A stretch of DNA of 64,000 nucleotides from Pseudomonas sp. 30_B (GTDB lineage Bacteria > Pseudomonadota > Gammaproteobacteria > Pseudomonadales > Pseudomonadaceae): positions 1-64,000 of the forward strand of contig NZ_JAFGYY010000025.1 of the NCBI RefSeq assembly GCF_017491605.1. The letters are read 5' to 3'. The notes under the pieces are model-generated. The model was not told the origin of the DNA and did no database searches. It saw nothing but the letters and a program-made list of their open reading frames with translations. A program made the translations under genes and the position numbers. Positions within the stretch are counted from its first letter, which is position 1. Each line of letters opens with the position of its first letter. This document shows, piece by piece, positions 1 through 8,744 of the stretch.

Positions 1-75
1 TTATTTTCGAAAATCTCTTTTCTACTCAACCGCTTGCGCATCAGTGAAGGAAGCCTTCTCATCAGCGGGAGGCGC

Positions 76-103
76 ATTCTACAGCGATCAAACTCACTGT
101 CAA
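76..103 (-). promoter_or_regulatory. rRNA-type promoter P2 (leftward)
   Basis: On the minus strand a perfect -35 box TTGACA (103-98) is followed after 16 bases by TAGAAT (81-76) and then a GC-rich discriminator (GCGCC). This is the pattern of a strong stable-RNA promoter. It points out of the left edge. In P. aeruginosa an rRNA operon lies next to tyrS (from memory), so the target is probably a 16S gene outside the window; that gene is not seen here. Confidence 0.75.
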
Positions 104-256
104 GCACCTCGATGACCTTCTCTTCAGTTCGCTGCCGGAGCAGCCCATGAAGAGCGACAAGTGAATCACCTGCCTGATCACCGCCCCAACTTCGACCTAC
201 TGTAAGTGCTTGATTTTCAAGCTCTTTTCAGCGCTTCGTCGCTGGGAGTGGTGCGC

Positions 257-284
257 ATTATAGGGAGTTTAAATTGGCCGTCAA
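257..284 (-). promoter_or_regulatory. rRNA-type promoter P1 (leftward)
   Basis: On the minus strand TTGACG (284-279) and a perfect TATAAT (262-257) are 16 bases apart, followed by GCGC. It sits about 180 bases upstream of a second promoter of the same type, the tandem P1/P2 layout of rRNA operons. The -35 box lies in the loop of a perfect 10-base inverted repeat, AGTTTAAATT (266-275) and AATTTAAACT (290-299), whose outer arm ends five bases from the tyrS stop. The stretch from 1 to 303 shows no gene. Confidence 0.75.
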
Positions 285-303
285 CGACTAATTTAAACTT
301 TCT

Positions 304-1503
304 TTACTCGGCAACCAGGGAGACGCGTGCAAAGGCCTTCTTGCCGGCCTGCAGCACGTGAGTGGCGCCGATCTTGAAGACAAAGCTGCGATCCACGACT
401 TCGCCATCCACGCGTACACCACTGGAAGACAGCAGGTCGCGAGCGACCGCGGAGTTCTTCACCAGACCCGCCTTATTAAGGACAGCCCCGATCGGCAGAT
501 CTTCCGACGCCGCGACCTCTACTTCCGGCAGATCTTCCGGCAGCTCGCCATCCTTCAGACGGTTACCCGCGGACTTGTGCGCCGAAGCGGCAGCCTCTTC
601 ACCATGGAAGCGAGCAACGATTTCCTCGGCCAGCTTGATCTTGATATCGCGCGGGTTGGCGCCCGCCTCTACATCCTTCCTGAAGCCCTCGATCTCTTCC
701 ATCGAACGGAAGCTGAGCAGCTCGAAGTAACGCCACATCAGGGTGTCGGGAATCGAGACCAGCTTGCTGTACATGACACCCGGCGCCTCCTGGATGCCAA
801 TGTAGTTGCCCAGGGACTTGGACATCTTCTTCACGCCATCCAGACCTTCCAGCAGCGGCATGGTCAGGATGCACTGCGGATCCTGGCCATAGGCACGCTG
901 CAGTTCACGCCCCATCAGCAGGTTGAACTTCTGATCGGTGCCGCCGAGCTCGACGTCAGCACGCAGCGCGACGGAGTCATAGCCCTGAACCAGCGGATAG
1001 AGGAACTCGTGAATGGCGATGGACTGGTTGCTGGCATAGCGTTTGCTGAAATCATCGCGTTCCAGCATGCGGGCAACGGTGTACTGGGAAGCCAGACGGA
1101 TAAAGTCAGCAGGGGAAAGCTGGTCCATCCAGGTCGAATTGAAGGCTACTTCGGTCTTCGCGGGGTCAAGAATCTTGAAAACCTGGGCCTTGTAGGTCTC
1201 GGCGTTCTCAAGAACCTGCTCGCGAGTAAGGGGAGGACGGGTAACACTTTTCCCACTGGGGTCACCGATCATCCCAGTGAAGTCGCCGATCAGGAAGATC
1301 ACCTGGTGCCCCAGCTCCTGGAACTGGCGCAGCTTATTAATAAGAACGGTGTGGCCGAGGTGCAGGTCAGGGGCGGTCGGGTCGAATCCGGCCTTGATAC
1401 GCAGGGGCTGGCCGCGCTTGAGCTTTTCGATCAGCTCGGCTTCCACGAGAATTTCGTCCGCTCCGCGCTTGATCAGCGCCAGCTGCTCTTCGACCGACTT
1501 CAT
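304..1503 (-). CDS. tyrS: Tyrosyl-tRNA synthetase
   Basis: Charges tRNA-Tyr with tyrosine in the cytoplasm. The 399-residue protein carries the class I HIGH-type motif (HLGH, near residue 47), the KMSKS loop (near residue 230) and a C-terminal S4-like RNA-binding domain. The ATG at 1503 was chosen because the protein then begins MKSVEEQLALI, as in the long Pseudomonas TyrS family; an upstream TTG at 1551 would add 16 atypical residues. It is divergent from the M23 peptidase gene. No clear T-rich terminator separates it from the rRNA-type promoters downstream, so read-through into them is possible. Confidence 0.97.
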   Translation of the reverse strand: MKSVEEQLALIKRGADEILVEAELIEKLKRGQPLRIKAGFDPTAPDLHLGHTVLINKLRQFQELGHQVIFLIGDFTGMIGDPSGKSVTRPPLTREQVLENAETYKAQVFKILDPAKTEVAFNSTWMDQLSPADFIRLASQYTVARMLERDDFSKRYASNQSIAIHEFLYPLVQGYDSVALRADVELGGTDQKFNLLMGRELQRAYGQDPQCILTMPLLEGLDGVKKMSKSLGNYIGIQEAPGVMYSKLVSIPDTLMWRYFELLSFRSMEEIEGFRKDVEAGANPRDIKIKLAEEIVARFHGEEAAASAHKSAGNRLKDGELPEDLPEVEVAASEDLPIGAVLNKAGLVKNSAVARDLLSSSGVRVDGEVVDRSFVFKIGATHVLQAGKKAFARVSLVAE

Positions 1504-1685
1504 TGCAGGTTCCTGTACGTTGCGAATTGCGAAAGGGAACCAACGATACAAGAACAGGCACTAAAAACAAGTTTTGCCCGGCGCCAGAGGACAGGACGTC
1601 AGAAGCCCGTCAGCAGGGTTGCCTCTGAGGGAATTTGATTATATTTTAGGCAGTTATTTCACATTCCAAAAACACCACTCATGCC

Positions 1686-3131
1686 ATGACGCAATCCAAT
1701 CAGAAAGCGCCGTACTATCCGAAGAGTCACCTGCTGGCCGCAAGCGGTGTAGCAGCGCTCCTCAGCTTGGCTCTGCTGGTGTTCCCCTCGGCCGAGGTCG
1801 AGGCGAAGAAGACCACGCTCAATCTCGAGCTGGACAGCGGTACCGAGCAGATCCTCCAGGAAAAAGACGACCTTCGACCCAATCCGGTCACGGAAGACGA
1901 CGGCTCTTCGCCTTTTGCACAGATAGAAGGCCAGCCGGACAACCAGAACAGCGCCGAACAAGACGCGGACAAGAAGAACGATCTCGCCGACTCGAGCAAA
2001 CAACCCTCCCCCTCCGCCCCCGCAGACCCTGCGTGGAAGAGCGTGACCGTGGGCAAGGGCGACACTCTTTCCAACGTGTTCGCGAAGGCCGGGCTGCCGG
2101 CGAACGTCGTACACGACTTGCTTGCCGCCAACAAGGACGCCAAGCAGTTCACCCGTCTCGATGTCGGCCAGGACGTGGACTTCCTCATTGACGCCAAGGG
2201 CGAGTTGCAGGGCCTGAAGGTCAAGCGCAACGACCTGGAGACCATCAGCCTGAACAAGTCGGCCAAGGGCTATGACTTCAAGCGCGACCTGGTCAAGCCC
2301 TCGGTACACGCGAACTATGCCCACGGCCGCGTAGACAGCTCGCTGTTCGTGGCCGGCCGCAACGCCGGGCTATCCCATGATCTGATCATGTCGATGGCCA
2401 GCGTCCTCGGCTACGACATCGACTTCGCCCAGGATATCCGCGAGGGCGACGAGTTCGATGTGATCTACGAATCCCAGCAGGTGAAGGGCAAACAGGTGGG
2501 CACCGGGAGCATCCTCGCGGTGCGCTTCATCAACCGCGGCAAGGAATACACCGCGGTGCGCTACACCACCAAACAGGGCAACACCAGTTACCTGCGCGCC
2601 GACGGCAGCAGCATGCGCAAGGCATTCATCCGCACGCCGGTGGACTTTGCCCGCATCAGCTCGCGCTTCTCGATTGGGCGTTTCCACCCCATCCTGAACA
2701 AGATTCGTGCACACAAGGGCGTGGACTACGCCGCACCGATCGGCACCCCGATCAAGGCGACCGGCGACGGCAAGATCCTCGAAGCCGGCCGCAAGGGCGG
2801 CTACGGCAACGCCGTGGTGATCCAGCACGGCCAGCGCTATCGCACCGTGTACGGCCACATGAGCCGCTTCGCCAAGGGCATCCGCTCCGGCGTGGCGGTG
2901 AAGCAGGGCCAGATCATCGGTTACGTCGGCATGACCGGCCTCGCCACCGGCCCGCACCTGCATTACGAGTTCCAGGTCAACGGTCAGCACGTCGATCCCC
3001 TGAGCGCCAAGTTGCCGACGGCCGATCCGCTCAGCGGGCCGGAACGCAAGCGTTTCCTGGCTCAGACCCAACCGCTGATCGCTCGCATGGACCAGGAGAA
3101 GGCAACCTTCCTGGCCCTGAACAAGCGCTGA
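1686..3131 (+). CDS. M23 family metallopeptidase, cell-wall hydrolase
   Basis: Predicted periplasmic murein endopeptidase of the LytM/MepM type. An N-terminal membrane anchor (about residues 17-34) is followed by a Ser/Asp/Pro-rich linker, a LysM/OapA-like domain (about 112-175, VTVGKGDTLSNVF) and a C-terminal M23 domain. The zinc and catalytic residues are all present: H343 and D347 (HKGVD), H391 (GHMS), and H424 and H426 (HLHYEF), so the enzyme should be active, unlike degenerate EnvC/NlpD types. The stop is three bases before anmK, so the two are probably cotranscribed; together they link wall cleavage to wall-sugar recycling. Confidence 0.93.
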   Translation: MTQSNQKAPYYPKSHLLAASGVAALLSLALLVFPSAEVEAKKTTLNLELDSGTEQILQEKDDLRPNPVTEDDGSSPFAQIEGQPDNQNSAEQDADKKNDLADSSKQPSPSAPADPAWKSVTVGKGDTLSNVFAKAGLPANVVHDLLAANKDAKQFTRLDVGQDVDFLIDAKGELQGLKVKRNDLETISLNKSAKGYDFKRDLVKPSVHANYAHGRVDSSLFVAGRNAGLSHDLIMSMASVLGYDIDFAQDIREGDEFDVIYESQQVKGKQVGTGSILAVRFINRGKEYTAVRYTTKQGNTSYLRADGSSMRKAFIRTPVDFARISSRFSIGRFHPILNKIRAHKGVDYAAPIGTPIKATGDGKILEAGRKGGYGNAVVIQHGQRYRTVYGHMSRFAKGIRSGVAVKQGQIIGYVGMTGLATGPHLHYEFQVNGQHVDPLSAKLPTADPLSGPERKRFLAQTQPLIARMDQEKATFLALNKR

Positions 3132-3134
3132 GTC

Positions 3135-4226
3135 ATGCCGCTCTATCTGGGGGTGATGTCCGGAACCAGTCTCGACGGGCTGGACATCGCCCTGATCGAG
3201 CAAGGCGAGCAGACCACTCTGCTCGCCTCCCACTATATCCCCATGCCTGCCAAGCTTCGCGCCGACCTGCTGGCGCTCTGCTCTTCCGGTCCGGACGAAG
3301 TCGCCCGCTCCGCCCTCGCGGAAAACAGTTGGGTGCGCCTGGCCGCCCAAGGCATCAAGCAACTGCTGGCCCGAGAAAACCTGGACGCCAGTGAAATTCG
3401 CGCCATTGGCAGTCACGGCCAGACCATTCGTCATGAGCCGCACCTGGGCTTCACCGTACAGATTGGCAACCCGGCACTGCTCGCCGAGCTGACCGGCATC
3501 GACGTAATTGCCGACTTCCGCCGCCGCGACGTGGCAGCCGGCGGCCAGGGCGCGCCCCTGGTTCCAGCCTTCCACCAGGCGCTGTTCGGCCGGGATAGCC
3601 GAGAGTGCGCGATCCTCAACATCGGCGGCTTCAGCAACGTCTCCTTGCTCAGCCCCGGCAAGCCCGTGCGTGGATTCGACTGCGGTCCGGGCAATGTGCT
3701 GCTGGACGCCTGGATCCAGGAGCAACGCGGCGAAGCCTACGATCGCGATGGCGCTTGGGCAGCCAGCGGCAGCATCGACCCGGCATTGCTGCACGACATG
3801 CTGGCGGACGACTTCTTCGCCGCCAAAGGCCCGAAAAGCACCGGCCGGGAACGCTTCAACCTGAGCTGGCTGACTTCGCTTCTTGCCAAGCACACTGCGG
3901 TAAAAGCCGAAGATGTACAGGCGACCCTGCTGGAGCTGACGGCACACAGCATTGCCGCTGCCCTGCTGGATGCGCAGCCCGGTTGCCAGGAAGTAGTGGT
4001 ATGTGGCGGCGGAGCTTTCAACACCACCCTGATGCAACGCCTGGCGGTGCACATGCCGGGTGCCAGCGTGATCAGCAGCATCGATCGCGGGGTGCCGCCA
4101 GAGTGGATGGAGGCCATGGCCTTCGCCTGGCTGGCCCATCGATTCCTCGAGCGCCTGCCCGGCAACTGCCCGGAAGTCACTGCCGCCCAGGGGCCGCGTA
4201 TTCTCGGTGGGCTCTACCCGGCCTGA
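3135..4226 (+). CDS. anmK: Anhydro-N-acetylmuramic acid kinase
   Basis: Converts anhydro-MurNAc, released during murein turnover, to MurNAc-6-phosphate using ATP. The 363 residues show the ASKHA-type phosphate loop near the N-terminus (GVMSGTSLDGLD) and the conserved GFDCGPGN and CGGGAFN blocks. The ATG lies three bases after the peptidase stop. The Pseudomonas recycling branch enzymes AmgK and MurU are also in this window (31949-33642), so the segment holds genes for both routes of MurNAc reuse. A strong bidirectional terminator follows. Confidence 0.97.
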   Translation: MPLYLGVMSGTSLDGLDIALIEQGEQTTLLASHYIPMPAKLRADLLALCSSGPDEVARSALAENSWVRLAAQGIKQLLARENLDASEIRAIGSHGQTIRHEPHLGFTVQIGNPALLAELTGIDVIADFRRRDVAAGGQGAPLVPAFHQALFGRDSRECAILNIGGFSNVSLLSPGKPVRGFDCGPGNVLLDAWIQEQRGEAYDRDGAWAASGSIDPALLHDMLADDFFAAKGPKSTGRERFNLSWLTSLLAKHTAVKAEDVQATLLELTAHSIAAALLDAQPGCQEVVVCGGGAFNTTLMQRLAVHMPGASVISSIDRGVPPEWMEAMAFAWLAHRFLERLPGNCPEVTAAQGPRILGGLYPA

Positions 4227-4242
4227 GCCGACCGCACAAACA

Positions 4243-4270
4243 AAAACGCCGCGCAATTGCGCGGCGTTTT
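4243..4270. terminator. Bidirectional terminator between anmK and erpA
   Basis: A perfect 12-base stem (AAAACGCCGCGC, loop AATT) has A and T runs on both sides. It can stop transcription of anmK from the left and erpA from the right; the two genes converge on it. Confidence 0.93.
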
Positions 4271-4283
4271 CTTGACTACGGCA

Positions 4284-4634
4284 TCAGATCGAGAAGGACT
4301 GACCGCAGCCGCAGGTGGTCGCTGCGTTCGGGTTCTTGATGACGAACCGCGAACCTTCGAGGCCTTCCTGGTAGTCCACTTCCGCACCGGCGAGGTACTG
4401 GAAGCTCATCGGATCAACCACGAGGCTGACGCCATCGCGCTCGACGATGGTGTCGTCGTCCGCGGTGTCCTCATCGAAGGTGAACCCGTACTGGAAGCCC
4501 GAGCAGCCACCGCCTGTGACGAACACCCGCAGCTTCAGTCGCGGATTGCCTTCTTCGTCGATCAGGTTCTTCACCTTGGTCGCAGCGCCGAGGGAAAACA
4601 CCAGCGGAGTGGGGGTGAAGGTTTCGATGGTCAT
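4284..4634 (-). CDS. erpA: Iron-sulfur cluster insertion protein ErpA
   Basis: A-type carrier that delivers Fe-S clusters to apoproteins. The 116-residue protein has the HesB/IscA fold and all three cysteine ligands: GGGCSGF in the middle and CGCGQ near the C-terminus. It stands alone, converging with anmK over a shared terminator, with argC upstream on the same strand about 135 bases away. The intervening stretch shows no gene. Confidence 0.96.
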   Translation of the reverse strand: MTIETFTPTPLVFSLGAATKVKNLIDEEGNPRLKLRVFVTGGGCSGFQYGFTFDEDTADDDTIVERDGVSLVVDPMSFQYLAGAEVDYQEGLEGSRFVIKNPNAATTCGCGQSFSI

Positions 4635-4769
4635 GGTGACAACTCTCCCGGCCGAAGCCGTACGTTACAACATTGCGGGCTATTATCCGCTTACCCCAGA
4701 AAAACGGTCAACTAATCCGACTCATCCTTTGGTCCAGATCAATCGACCGCCTCCCGGGGCAATCCTTCC

Positions 4770-5804
4770 TTACGGCAGCAGCGCGACGTTGGACAGGCCC
4801 ATGTGCTCGTCCAGGCCGAACAGGATGTTCATGTTCTGGATCGCCTGGCCGGACGCGCCCTTCACCAGGTTGTCGATCACCGACAGGATCACCACCAGGT
4901 CGCCGCCCTGCGGACGGTGCACCGCGATGCGGCAGACATTGGCGCCGCGCACACTGCGGGTTTCCGGATGGCTGCCGGCCGGCATCACGTCGACGAACGG
5001 CTCGTTGGCATAGCGCTCTTCATACAGCTTCTGCAGATCGACGCCACGGTCGGCCACGCGCGCATACAGGGTTGCGTGAATGCCACGGATCATCGGGGTC
5101 AGGTGCGGGACGAAGGTCAGGCCGACATCGCCTTTTGCGGCGCGGCGCAGGCCCTGGCTGATTTCCGGCAGGTGACGGTGACCCTTGACCGAGTAGGCCA
5201 TCATGCTCTCACCAGCCTCGCAGAACAGCGAGCCGACCTTGGCGCCACGACCGGCACCGCTGACGCCGGACTTGCAGTCGGCGATCAGTTGGCTGGCATC
5301 AGCCAGGCCCTTCTCCAGCAACGGGATGAAGCCGAGCTGGGTGGCGGTCGGATAGCAGCCGGGAACAGCGATCAGGCGCGCAGCCTTGATGGCCTCGCGG
5401 TTGACTTCCGGCAGGCCGTAGACGGCTTCGGGCAGCAGTTCGGGCGCGCCGTGGGGCTGGCCGTACCACTTTGCCCACTCCTCGGCGTCCTGCAGGCGGA
5501 AGTCGGCGGACAGGTCGATCACCCGGGTCCCGGTGGCCAGCAGCTCGCCGGCCAGGGCATGGGCCACGCCGTGCGGGGTGGCGAAGAACACCACGTCGCA
5601 GTCGCCCAGGCGCTTCACGTCCGGCACGCTGAACGCCAGGCCGTCATAGTGGCCTCGCAGGTTCGGGTACATGTCGGCGACTTTCACGCCCTCCTCGGAG
5701 CGCGAGGTAATCACCTCGACGCGCGCCTGGGGATGCTGTGCCAGCAGGCGCAGCAGTTCCACGCCCGTATAACCCGTGCCACCTACGATACCGACCTTGA
5801 TCAT
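4770..5804 (-). CDS. argC: N-acetyl-gamma-glutamyl-phosphate reductase
   Basis: NADPH-dependent reduction of N-acetylglutamyl phosphate, third step of arginine synthesis. The 344-residue protein opens with the Rossmann motif GGTGYTGVELLR and has the active-site cysteine in AVPGCYPTAT. Length matches the family. No other arginine gene is adjacent, which is usual for the dispersed arg genes of Pseudomonas. It is divergent from hemJ; the 271-base gap between them shows no convincing gene. Confidence 0.96.
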   Translation of the reverse strand: MIKVGIVGGTGYTGVELLRLLAQHPQARVEVITSRSEEGVKVADMYPNLRGHYDGLAFSVPDVKRLGDCDVVFFATPHGVAHALAGELLATGTRVIDLSADFRLQDAEEWAKWYGQPHGAPELLPEAVYGLPEVNREAIKAARLIAVPGCYPTATQLGFIPLLEKGLADASQLIADCKSGVSGAGRGAKVGSLFCEAGESMMAYSVKGHRHLPEISQGLRRAAKGDVGLTFVPHLTPMIRGIHATLYARVADRGVDLQKLYEERYANEPFVDVMPAGSHPETRSVRGANVCRIAVHRPQGGDLVVILSVIDNLVKGASGQAIQNMNILFGLDEHMGLSNVALLP

Positions 5805-6075
5805 CTACCTGTCACTCCACCTATGGGGCCAAATTCAGGGGCAACCATGATATGAGCCGCTGCACCCGCTGAACAGAGCGAATCCGCATGGGGTCGACCA
5901 TTCTGTCGGCCCGCGGTTTCCCCTTTCCGATCAGCGCACCGGCAAGCGCAGCTCCCGACACCAATCGACACGGGAAAACGATCACCGCCGCAGCGCTGCT
6001 GCGCTGCTGCGCCGAGGATGACGCCATTGCACCACGCCACTACTATCGGCTCATCACCGATCCGAGGAAGTCCCG

Positions 6076-6501
6076 ATGCTGTACCTGTGGCTCAAAGCCT
6101 TTCACATCATTGCCGTGGTCTGCTGGTTCGCCGGCCTGTTCTACCTGCCGCGCCTGTTCGTCTACCACGCCATGAGCGAGGACGCCGCCAGCCGCGAGCG
6201 CTTCTGCGTAATGGAGCGCAAGCTGTACCGCGGCATCATGGGGCCGTCGATGATCCTCACCATCGTCCTCGGCGCCTGGATGCTCTACCTCAATCCGGCC
6301 TGGCTGAGCCAGGGCTGGCTGCACGCCAAGCTCACCCTGGTGGTCCTGCTGATCGGCTACCACCACGCCTGCGGGGCCATGCTCAAGCGCTTCGCCCGTG
6401 GCGAGAACGCCCGCAGCCACGTGTTCTACCGTTGGTTCAACGAAGTACCGGTACTGTTCCTGCTGGCCATCGTCATTCTGGTGGTGGTCAAACCCTTCTG
6501 A
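6076..6501 (+). CDS. hemJ: Protoporphyrinogen IX oxidase HemJ
   Basis: Membrane enzyme that oxidises protoporphyrinogen IX in heme synthesis. The 141-residue protein has about four membrane helices and the family signature near its start: H10 in LKAFHIIAVVCWFAGLFYLPRLF, plus the later HAKL stretch. It replaces the HemY and HemG types in many proteobacteria. The next gene starts 18 bases after the stop, so a two-gene transcript is likely. Confidence 0.93.
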   Translation: MLYLWLKAFHIIAVVCWFAGLFYLPRLFVYHAMSEDAASRERFCVMERKLYRGIMGPSMILTIVLGAWMLYLNPAWLSQGWLHAKLTLVVLLIGYHHACGAMLKRFARGENARSHVFYRWFNEVPVLFLLAIVILVVVKPF

Positions 6502-6519
6502 CCCGACAAGGAGACCGTC

Positions 6520-7488
6520 ATGTCCCTGCCCGCCCTGCTCGACCGCCGCCTGCGCGTGCCCCTGGTGGCGGCACCGATGTTCCTGGTGTCCACTCCGCAA
6601 CTGGTGCTGGCCTGCTGCAAGGGCGGCATCGTCGGCAGCTTCCCGGCGCTGAACCAGCGCGAAAGCAGCGGCTTCAAGGCCTGGCTGGAGGAAATCGAAG
6701 CGGGCCTCGCCGCCGATCCCAAGGCGGCGCCCTATGCGGTGAACCTCATCGTCCACCACAGCAACCCGCGCCTGCAGGCGGACCTGGCGCTGTGCGTGGA
6801 GCATCGGGTGCCCATCGTCATCACCAGCCTGGGTGCCGTGCGCGAGGTAGTGGATGCGGTGCACAGCTATGGCGGACTGGTCTTCCACGACGTCACCACC
6901 CGCCGCCATGCCGAAAAGGCTGCGGAGGCCGGGGTCGACGGCCTGATCGCGGTTGCCGCCGGCGCTGGCGGCCATGCCGGTACCTGGAGTCCCTTCGCGC
7001 TGGTCGCGGAAATCCGCCAGTTCTTCGACAAGACCCTGCTGCTGGCCGGCTGCATCAACCACGGCCACGAGATTCTCGCCGCCCAGGTGCTCGGGGCCGA
7101 CCTCGCCTATCTCGGCACGCGCTTCATCGCCACCCGCGAGAGCAATGCGTCCACCGACTACAAGCGGATGCTGCTCGAAGCCCGCGCCGCCGACATCATC
7201 CATACGCCCGCCGTGTCCGGCGTACCGGCCAGCTTCATGCGCCAGAGCCTGGAGGCCGCCGGCTTCGACCTGAAGCGCCTGACCGACAAGGCCGACATCA
7301 ACTATGGCGAGAAGCTCAAGCCGGTGAGCGACGAGGCCAAGGCCTGGAAGACCGTCTGGTCGGCCGGCCAAGGCGTCGGCAACATCCATGACCTGCCGTC
7401 CGTGGAGGAGCTCATCGCGCGGCTCGACAACGAATACCGCCAGGCCCTGACCCGCAGCACGACGCTGCCCGGCCACCTGCTGGTCTGA
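6520..7488 (+). CDS. Nitronate monooxygenase-like FMN enzyme
   Basis: TIM-barrel flavoprotein of the 2-nitropropane dioxygenase/nitronate monooxygenase family, 322 residues. The FMN phosphate-binding segments are visible: GAGGHAGTWSPFAL near residue 147 and the downstream GADLAYLGTRFIATRES. Members oxidise toxic alkyl nitronates or act as NAD(P)H:quinone reductases; sequence alone does not separate these activities. A Shine-Dalgarno AAGGAG precedes the ATG. It follows hemJ closely on the same strand. The specific substrate is unknown. Confidence 0.85.
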   Translation: MSLPALLDRRLRVPLVAAPMFLVSTPQLVLACCKGGIVGSFPALNQRESSGFKAWLEEIEAGLAADPKAAPYAVNLIVHHSNPRLQADLALCVEHRVPIVITSLGAVREVVDAVHSYGGLVFHDVTTRRHAEKAAEAGVDGLIAVAAGAGGHAGTWSPFALVAEIRQFFDKTLLLAGCINHGHEILAAQVLGADLAYLGTRFIATRESNASTDYKRMLLEARAADIIHTPAVSGVPASFMRQSLEAAGFDLKRLTDKADINYGEKLKPVSDEAKAWKTVWSAGQGVGNIHDLPSVEELIARLDNEYRQALTRSTTLPGHLLV

Positions 7489-7594
7489 CCAGCCCCACCG
7501 TCTGCCGATATGTGCATCGGGGCAACTTGTTGCCCCTCAATGGCGCTATTACGCTGTATCGATCTCACCACAGCCCGCTGACAAGGATGCCCCA

Positions 7595-8689
7595 ATGGAC
7601 CAAGCCCGTTTCAAGATCGTGTTCGACGGCACGCTGATGCCGCAGACGCCACTGGAAACCGCCAAGGAGAATCTCGCCCGCCTGTTCAAAAGCGACACGT
7701 CGAAGATCGACGCGCTGTTCAGCGGCAAACCCGTAGTCCTCAAGCGCGACCTCTCCGACGACGAAGCCGACAAGTACCTCCGCGCCCTGCATGGCGCAGG
7801 CGCCAACGCCCGCAAGGAAGCCGAGGAACGGGCGGGAGGCCTGAGCCTGGTCGAGACCGACGACCATCCCAGCGAAGCGACGGCTGCCAACCAGGCTCCC
7901 GCCGAAACGATCCGCGACGACCAGATGGCCTGCCCCAAATGCGGGCATGTACAGCTCAAGGCCAGCGACTGCGCCGCCTGCGGCATCATCATCGAGCGGT
8001 ATCTCGCCCGGCAGGCCGAGATGAACGCCAGCGTAGCGGCGCCCGCCATTGGCGCATCGACCGCCTCCCCCTACGCACCGCCGCAGGCCCGTGTGGGTGA
8101 CGAACTGCCGGAGTTCGGCGAACTCAAGCCCTTCACCAGCGAAGGCCGTATCGGCCGGGTGCGCTACCTGGGCTGGAGCATGGCGCTGTTCCTGGTCGGC
8201 ATTCCGATCTTCCTGCTGGTGGCCGGTGCCTTCGCCCTGTCCCAGACGCTGGGCATTCTGCTCGCGGCCGTCGTGTTCATCGCCTACGTGGTCGTCGGCA
8301 TCATGATGGGCGTCCAGCGCCTGCACGATGTCGGCTGGTCGGGCTGGCTGATGCTGCTCAACATCGTCCCGGTGGTCGGCAGCGTGTTCCCTCTGCTGAT
8401 GATGCTGATCCCCGGCAACGACGGCGCCAACCGCTACGGTCCGCCGCCGCCGCCCAACAGCCGCGGCGTGGTGGCGCTGGCCTGGAGCATGGTGATCGTT
8501 CCGGTGGTGTTCGGTATCCTTGCCGCCATCGCGATTCCCAGTTACGAGCAGTACGTCGAGCGCAGCCATGCGGCCCAGTACCAGCAGGCCGAACCGGATG
8601 CCGCCGCCCCGGCCGAACCGTCCAGCGAGTTCAACAGCGGCGATACCGAAGGCGCGGACTCCGACGACGCCGGCAGCACCGACCAGTAA
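7595..8689 (+). CDS. DUF805 membrane protein with zinc ribbon
   Basis: Function unknown. The 364-residue protein has three parts. The soluble N-terminal region (about 1-105) resembles proteins that start FKIVFDG. A four-cysteine zinc ribbon (CPKCGHVQ and CAACGIII, about residues 110-130) comes next. A DUF805 block of membrane helices (about 180-275, with RIGRVRY and RLHDVGWSGW) follows. A last membrane segment near residue 305 reads FGILAAIAIPSYEQYV, much like the start of a type IV pilin, and precedes an acidic Ala/Glu/Ser-rich tail. The RBS AAGGA is well placed. It seems to be a single gene. Confidence 0.75.
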   Translation: MDQARFKIVFDGTLMPQTPLETAKENLARLFKSDTSKIDALFSGKPVVLKRDLSDDEADKYLRALHGAGANARKEAEERAGGLSLVETDDHPSEATAANQAPAETIRDDQMACPKCGHVQLKASDCAACGIIIERYLARQAEMNASVAAPAIGASTASPYAPPQARVGDELPEFGELKPFTSEGRIGRVRYLGWSMALFLVGIPIFLLVAGAFALSQTLGILLAAVVFIAYVVVGIMMGVQRLHDVGWSGWLMLLNIVPVVGSVFPLLMMLIPGNDGANRYGPPPPPNSRGVVALAWSMVIVPVVFGILAAIAIPSYEQYVERSHAAQYQQAEPDAAAPAEPSSEFNSGDTEGADSDDAGSTDQ

Positions 8690-8744
8690 TGCAACAACCC
8701 GTGGCGGGCGTGGTCGAACGCCACCCCGCCACAGAGACCTTTGA

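Noticed and set aside
2370..4256. 628-codon frame antisense to the M23 peptidase and anmK
   Set aside because: Spans two real genes and their junction on the other strand; no domain.
5821..6040. Short frames between argC and hemJ
   Set aside because: Low-complexity Ala/Arg-rich translations with no ribosome site; region probably holds only promoters.
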